Made by a program: the position numbers and the translations under genes
Shown: positions 23,794 through 26,116 of the stretch, piece after piece
Position numbering within the stretch: position 1 is the first letter of the stretch
How the letters are laid out: each line of letters starts with the position of its first letter
The notes under the pieces: generated by a model
The model's database searches: none
What the model saw: only the letters and a program-made list of their open reading frames with translations
What the model was told of the DNA's origin: nothing
Assembly (NCBI GenBank): GCA_903842845.1
Contig: CAIMNN010000257.1
Coordinates: forward strand, 1-26,116
Direction: 5' to 3'
Origin: an uncultured Acidobacteriaceae bacterium
Lineage (GTDB): Bacteria > Acidobacteriota > Terriglobia > Terriglobales > Acidobacteriaceae
DNA length: 26,116 nucleotides

Positions 23794-24348
23794 ATGAGCG
23801 ATACAAATGAACTAGCACGCGTGCCAATGCTCAAGCGCGATGAAGCTCCTGAAGATGTGCAACCGATCTATGACAAGCTGCTCGCCGAGCGCCACGTGGT
23901 GCCGAATATGTTCAAGGTGCTGGCCAATGTGCCGGGCCTGCCGCAGGCAATTGCTGCTTTTTTGAAGCCGCTCGTTGGTGATGGCGCGATGCCCGGCTGG
24001 TACAAGGAGCTAGTCGCCACGCGTGTTGCCTCGCTCAACGATTGCGAGTACTGCGTCAAAGCGCATGAATACTCCGCCAAGCAGAAAGGCGCGACACCGG
24101 AGCAGATTGCAAGTTGTAACAGCTACGAGTCCGGCCCATTCACCGAGAGCGAGAAGGCCGGTTTCCGCTACGCTGACCTGTTGCATACATCCGGTCACGC
24201 AATAGACGATGCAGCTTTCGCCGCACTCAGTGCGCATTTCAATCCGCAGCAGATCATCGAACTGACAATGCTCGCCGCCGCATTCGAAATGTTCCCGCGC
24301 TTCAATCTTGCGCTGCGTGTGCCCGTGACACAGTTACCCGCAGAATAA
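23794..24348 (+). CDS. AhpD-like / peroxidase-related carboxymuconolactone decarboxylase-family protein
   Basis: A 184-residue soluble all-helical protein. The active-site motif C84-x2-C87-x3-H91 (DCEYCVKAHEY) is the redox dithiol/proton-relay motif of AhpD-type alkylhydroperoxidases, and the spread of conserved blocks (VPNMFKVLANVPG, FLKPL, YKELVATRVASLNDCEYC, GFRYADLLH) matches the peroxidase-related enzyme subgroup. It is therefore likely to reduce organic peroxides or act as a thiol oxidoreductase. The ATG at 23794 is chosen because GGAGG lies 6 nt upstream; the open frame begins at 23659 but would overlap the divergent TPR gene. The physiological electron donor is not apparent here. Confidence 0.9.
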   Translation: MSDTNELARVPMLKRDEAPEDVQPIYDKLLAERHVVPNMFKVLANVPGLPQAIAAFLKPLVGDGAMPGWYKELVATRVASLNDCEYCVKAHEYSAKQKGATPEQIASCNSYESGPFTESEKAGFRYADLLHTSGHAIDDAAFAALSAHFNPQQIIELTMLAAAFEMFPRFNLALRVPVTQLPAE

Positions 24349-24351
24349 AAT

Positions 24352-24371
24352 GGGGCGAAGCGATTCGCCCC
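24352..24371 (-). terminator. Rho-independent terminator between convergent genes
   Basis: GGGGCGAA (24352-24359) pairs perfectly with TTCGCCCC (24364-24371) around a GCGA loop, a GNRA-type tetraloop. On the minus strand it is followed by ATTTTATT, so it best serves the acetyltransferase gene ending at 24394. The same stem may also slow plus-strand transcripts from the AhpD-like gene. Confidence 0.8.
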
Positions 24372-24393
24372 TCTCGTCATTATTAGTAGCGCT

Positions 24394-25617
24394 TTAGATC
24401 TTTACGAAAATCTTCTTCTTCCACAGTATCCAGACTGGGATAAAGCAGAGCGCGAGATAGCTCAAGCAGAAGCCGAATGCGGCCCAGTGCGGCGCTGGAA
24501 TCAAGTTATACATACTTAGGTTCCACCAGCCGAGGATGCTGGTCGGCTTACCGTCTGCTTGCGCAAGCAGCGGCGAACCGGCGCTATGAAACACTACCAG
24601 CGGCGTGAAGACAAAGACTGCCGGCAGCAGTTCGCTGAACATATACGCGACGATCGCGTTCGAGCCGAGCACGAGCCATGGCCAACTCCACACTTTGCGC
24701 CAGTTCATCACTTCGACCATCCAGAAGACCAGCGCGAAGAGCGCGAGCGAATAGCCCGCAGCAACCAGCGTGTACGAACTCGTCCACATCTTCTTACTAA
24801 GTGGGAACCAGAAGGACCATACATATCCTGTAACCAGGCAGCCGAGCGCGCCAACCGCGAGCCCACGAGCCTTCTGAGTCACTGAACGATTTGTGCGCAG
24901 GAAGATTCCCGTCAACACGCCGAGCAGCGCGGTGCCGAATGAAGGCAGCGTGCTCAGGAATCCTTCGGGGTCGCGCAAGTTATGCGTCACCCAATCTTCG
25001 TAGAGGTGGCCGGGCATCAGTTGCTGGTCGACCCAGTTGACCAGGTTGAAATCGGGGTCAAGAAATTGAATTCCATGGCCCGGAACCGGAATCAAGCGCA
25101 GCATCAGGTAGTACGCCACAAGGCAGCCGACCAGCGCGTAGATCTTCGTCTTTACACTCTTGTCGTAAAGATAAAAAATTCCGACGACGCAGTAGCAGAT
25201 GGCGAGGCGCTGCAACACGCCGAAGAAGCGCATATGCTCTAGATGAAATTGCCATGCGCCGTTCTTTATTTCGCCGAAGGGGAAGTTGTTCACCAAAAAT
25301 CCGAAGAAGATGAGAATGGCCGTACGGCTGAGCGTGTGCTTCACCAGCGAAGCGCGCGTAGCGCCCTTCGAGAGCCGCGCCTCAAATGCGTAGACGATGG
25401 ATACACCGATGACGAACAGGAAAGTCGGAAAGACCAGGTCCGTCGGTGTCAGGCCTATCCAGTCGGCGTGGTTCATGAACCACCAACTGGTCGTTCCACC
25501 GGCGCCGTTCCCGATGCCGCCGTTGTAGTTCACCATGATCATGAAGGCGATGGTGATGCCGCGCAGGATGTCGAGCGAAACAATACGGTTGGACGGAGCA
25601 GCCACTGAATTGGTCAT
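24394..25617 (-). CDS. HGSNAT/NagX-like transmembrane acetyltransferase (DUF5009/YeiB-type superfamily)
   Basis: A 407-residue inner-membrane protein with about ten to eleven helices. RIVSLDILRGITI at 11-23 is the entry motif of the transmembrane acyltransferase superfamily. The block NHADWIGLTPTDLVFPTFLFVIGVS (49-73) corresponds to the active-site region of heparan-alpha-glucosaminide N-acetyltransferase, with H50 at the position of the catalytic histidine. GVLQRLAICY (133-142) is a further family block. It is predicted to carry acetyl groups across the membrane onto aminosugars, useful in recycling cell-wall or chitin-derived glucosamine, or in modifying surface glycans. AAGGAT lies about 10 nt before the ATG. 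It is a single-gene transcript divergent from the CRTAC1 gene and ended by the hairpin at 24352-24371. Confidence 0.87.
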   Translation of the reverse strand: MTNSVAAPSNRIVSLDILRGITIAFMIMVNYNGGIGNGAGGTTSWWFMNHADWIGLTPTDLVFPTFLFVIGVSIVYAFEARLSKGATRASLVKHTLSRTAILIFFGFLVNNFPFGEIKNGAWQFHLEHMRFFGVLQRLAICYCVVGIFYLYDKSVKTKIYALVGCLVAYYLMLRLIPVPGHGIQFLDPDFNLVNWVDQQLMPGHLYEDWVTHNLRDPEGFLSTLPSFGTALLGVLTGIFLRTNRSVTQKARGLAVGALGCLVTGYVWSFWFPLSKKMWTSSYTLVAAGYSLALFALVFWMVEVMNWRKVWSWPWLVLGSNAIVAYMFSELLPAVFVFTPLVVFHSAGSPLLAQADGKPTSILGWWNLSMYNLIPAPHWAAFGFCLSYLALCFIPVWILWKKKIFVKI

Positions 25618-25633
25618 ATGGGCATTTATCCTT

Positions 25634-25652
25634 CAAAACTTTGAACGTTTTG
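25634..25652. repeat. Short inverted repeat in the divergent promoter region
   Basis: CAAAAC (25634-25639) and GTTTTG (25647-25652) form a perfect 6-bp inverted repeat with a 7-nt spacer, just upstream of the acetyltransferase ribosome binding site. It may be an operator or chance. Confidence 0.3.
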
Positions 25653-25753
25653 TGCTGGGATAACAGTATTCCCTGAGGCCGAGGTTCGCCAAGCGGAAAT
25701 TCCACTTAGACTGCCGCTGGCTAGCAGCTTGAGCGCTCAGATACTATTTCATC

Positions 25754-26116
25754 GTGAGCAAGAGAAATCCTAAAGTCATTACCTGCTGTGCGCTGGCGTT
25801 CTTCTTTGTTGTGCTTCCTTCGCTTCATGGGCAAATCGCACCACAACCGCAGCCTCAACAGCCTGGGCAATTTCCATCCGGCATGGGCGGCATTACATCT
25901 GCCGGCACCTTCGCGCCGATCTACGACAAGGAAAAGCGCCCCATCACCGCTGGTGGTTTCGTCGACCAGGGCTCTTTCATCTTCAAAGACATCAGTGCTG
26001 AGTCCGGCCTGTCCAAGTGGCAACATGTGATGGGAACGCTTGAGAAGAAATATATTCTTGAGACCGACGGCTCTGGCGTCGCGCTTATCGACTACGACAA
26101 CGATGGTTGGCTCGAC
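25754..26116 (+). CDS. CRTAC1-family (FG-GAP/VCBS plus ASPIC/UnbV) secreted protein, N-terminal part
   Basis: An open frame from the GTG at 25754 runs 121 codons to the right edge without a stop. It starts VSKRNPKVITCCALAFFFVVLPSLHGQ, a signal peptide, followed by a Pro/Gln-rich linker (29-40). The block ITAGGFVDQGSFIFKDISAESGL...GTLEKKYILETDGSGVALIDYDNDGWLD (64-121) is the typical opening of CRTAC1-type proteins; DYDNDGWLD is the first calcium-binding FG-GAP/VCBS blade of a beta-propeller. Full-length members usually run to 500 residues or more and act outside the cytoplasm, with roles mostly unproven. GTG is the only start that keeps the signal peptide; no ribosome binding site is clear. 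Confidence 0.88.
   Translation, partial: MSKRNPKVITCCALAFFFVVLPSLHGQIAPQPQPQQPGQFPSGMGGITSAGTFAPIYDKEKRPITAGGFVDQGSFIFKDISAESGLSKWQHVMGTLEKKYILETDGSGVALIDYDNDGWLD

Noticed and set aside
25659..25675. GGGATAACAGTATTCCC as an operator
   Set aside because: Only the outer four bases on each side pair well, so the symmetry is too weak to list.

Overview
The window looks like chromosomal DNA of a soil acidobacterium (Terriglobia/Acidobacteriaceae type). This is inferred from gene content, not from a marker gene: an Oar/TonB-receptor-like outer-membrane protein with an N-terminal carboxypeptidase-regulatory domain, a VWFA-related secreted protein of the kind expanded in Acidobacteria, a CRTAC1-type secreted protein, a trifunctional GH18-deacetylase-GT2 synthase, and moderately high GC. 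Coding is dense and on both strands. I see no rRNA, tRNA, insertion sequence, phage gene or CRISPR array.

Layout. 1-1294 (minus): a PP2C phosphatase followed by a Ser/Thr kinase cut by the left edge. 1443-3230 (minus): an APC-type amino-acid permease with a strong terminator. 3231-3542: a divergent regulatory region with a good sigma70-like promoter and two nested inverted repeats. 3543-7061 (plus): a secreted alpha/beta hydrolase, a zinc-ribbon membrane protein, hemB with two overlapping potential hairpins in its leader, and a membrane-anchored protein of unknown function. 7087-10903 (minus): the 1176-residue trifunctional exopolysaccharide synthase and a 91-residue helical partner. 11054-17261 (plus): Oar-like receptor, VWFA-related protein and a KdsC-type phosphatase, closely packed and closed by a clear terminator. 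17331-18683 (minus): a secreted serine beta-lactamase-fold hydrolase, divergent from tgt (18738-19832, plus). 19862-21476 (minus): a three-gene operon of a winged-helix regulator between two uncharacterised membrane proteins, headed by a perfect palindrome overlapping the predicted promoter. 21596-23671 (minus): a TPR/GT9-like protein divergent from an AhpD-like protein (23794-24348), with a 20-bp perfect palindrome between them. 24394-25617 (minus): an HGSNAT/NagX-like acetyltransferase. 25754-26116 (plus): the start of a CRTAC1-family protein, open at the right edge.

Several genes share an envelope theme: polysaccharide synthesis and modification, KDO/LPS biosynthesis, aminosugar acetylation, outer-membrane receptor and secreted proteins, with kinase/phosphatase signalling. 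HemB and Tgt are housekeeping. The least explained units are the regulator/membrane-protein operon at 19862-21537, the trifunctional synthase with its small partner, and the leader structures at hemB and the permease. I did not find a convincing new defence or mobile system.
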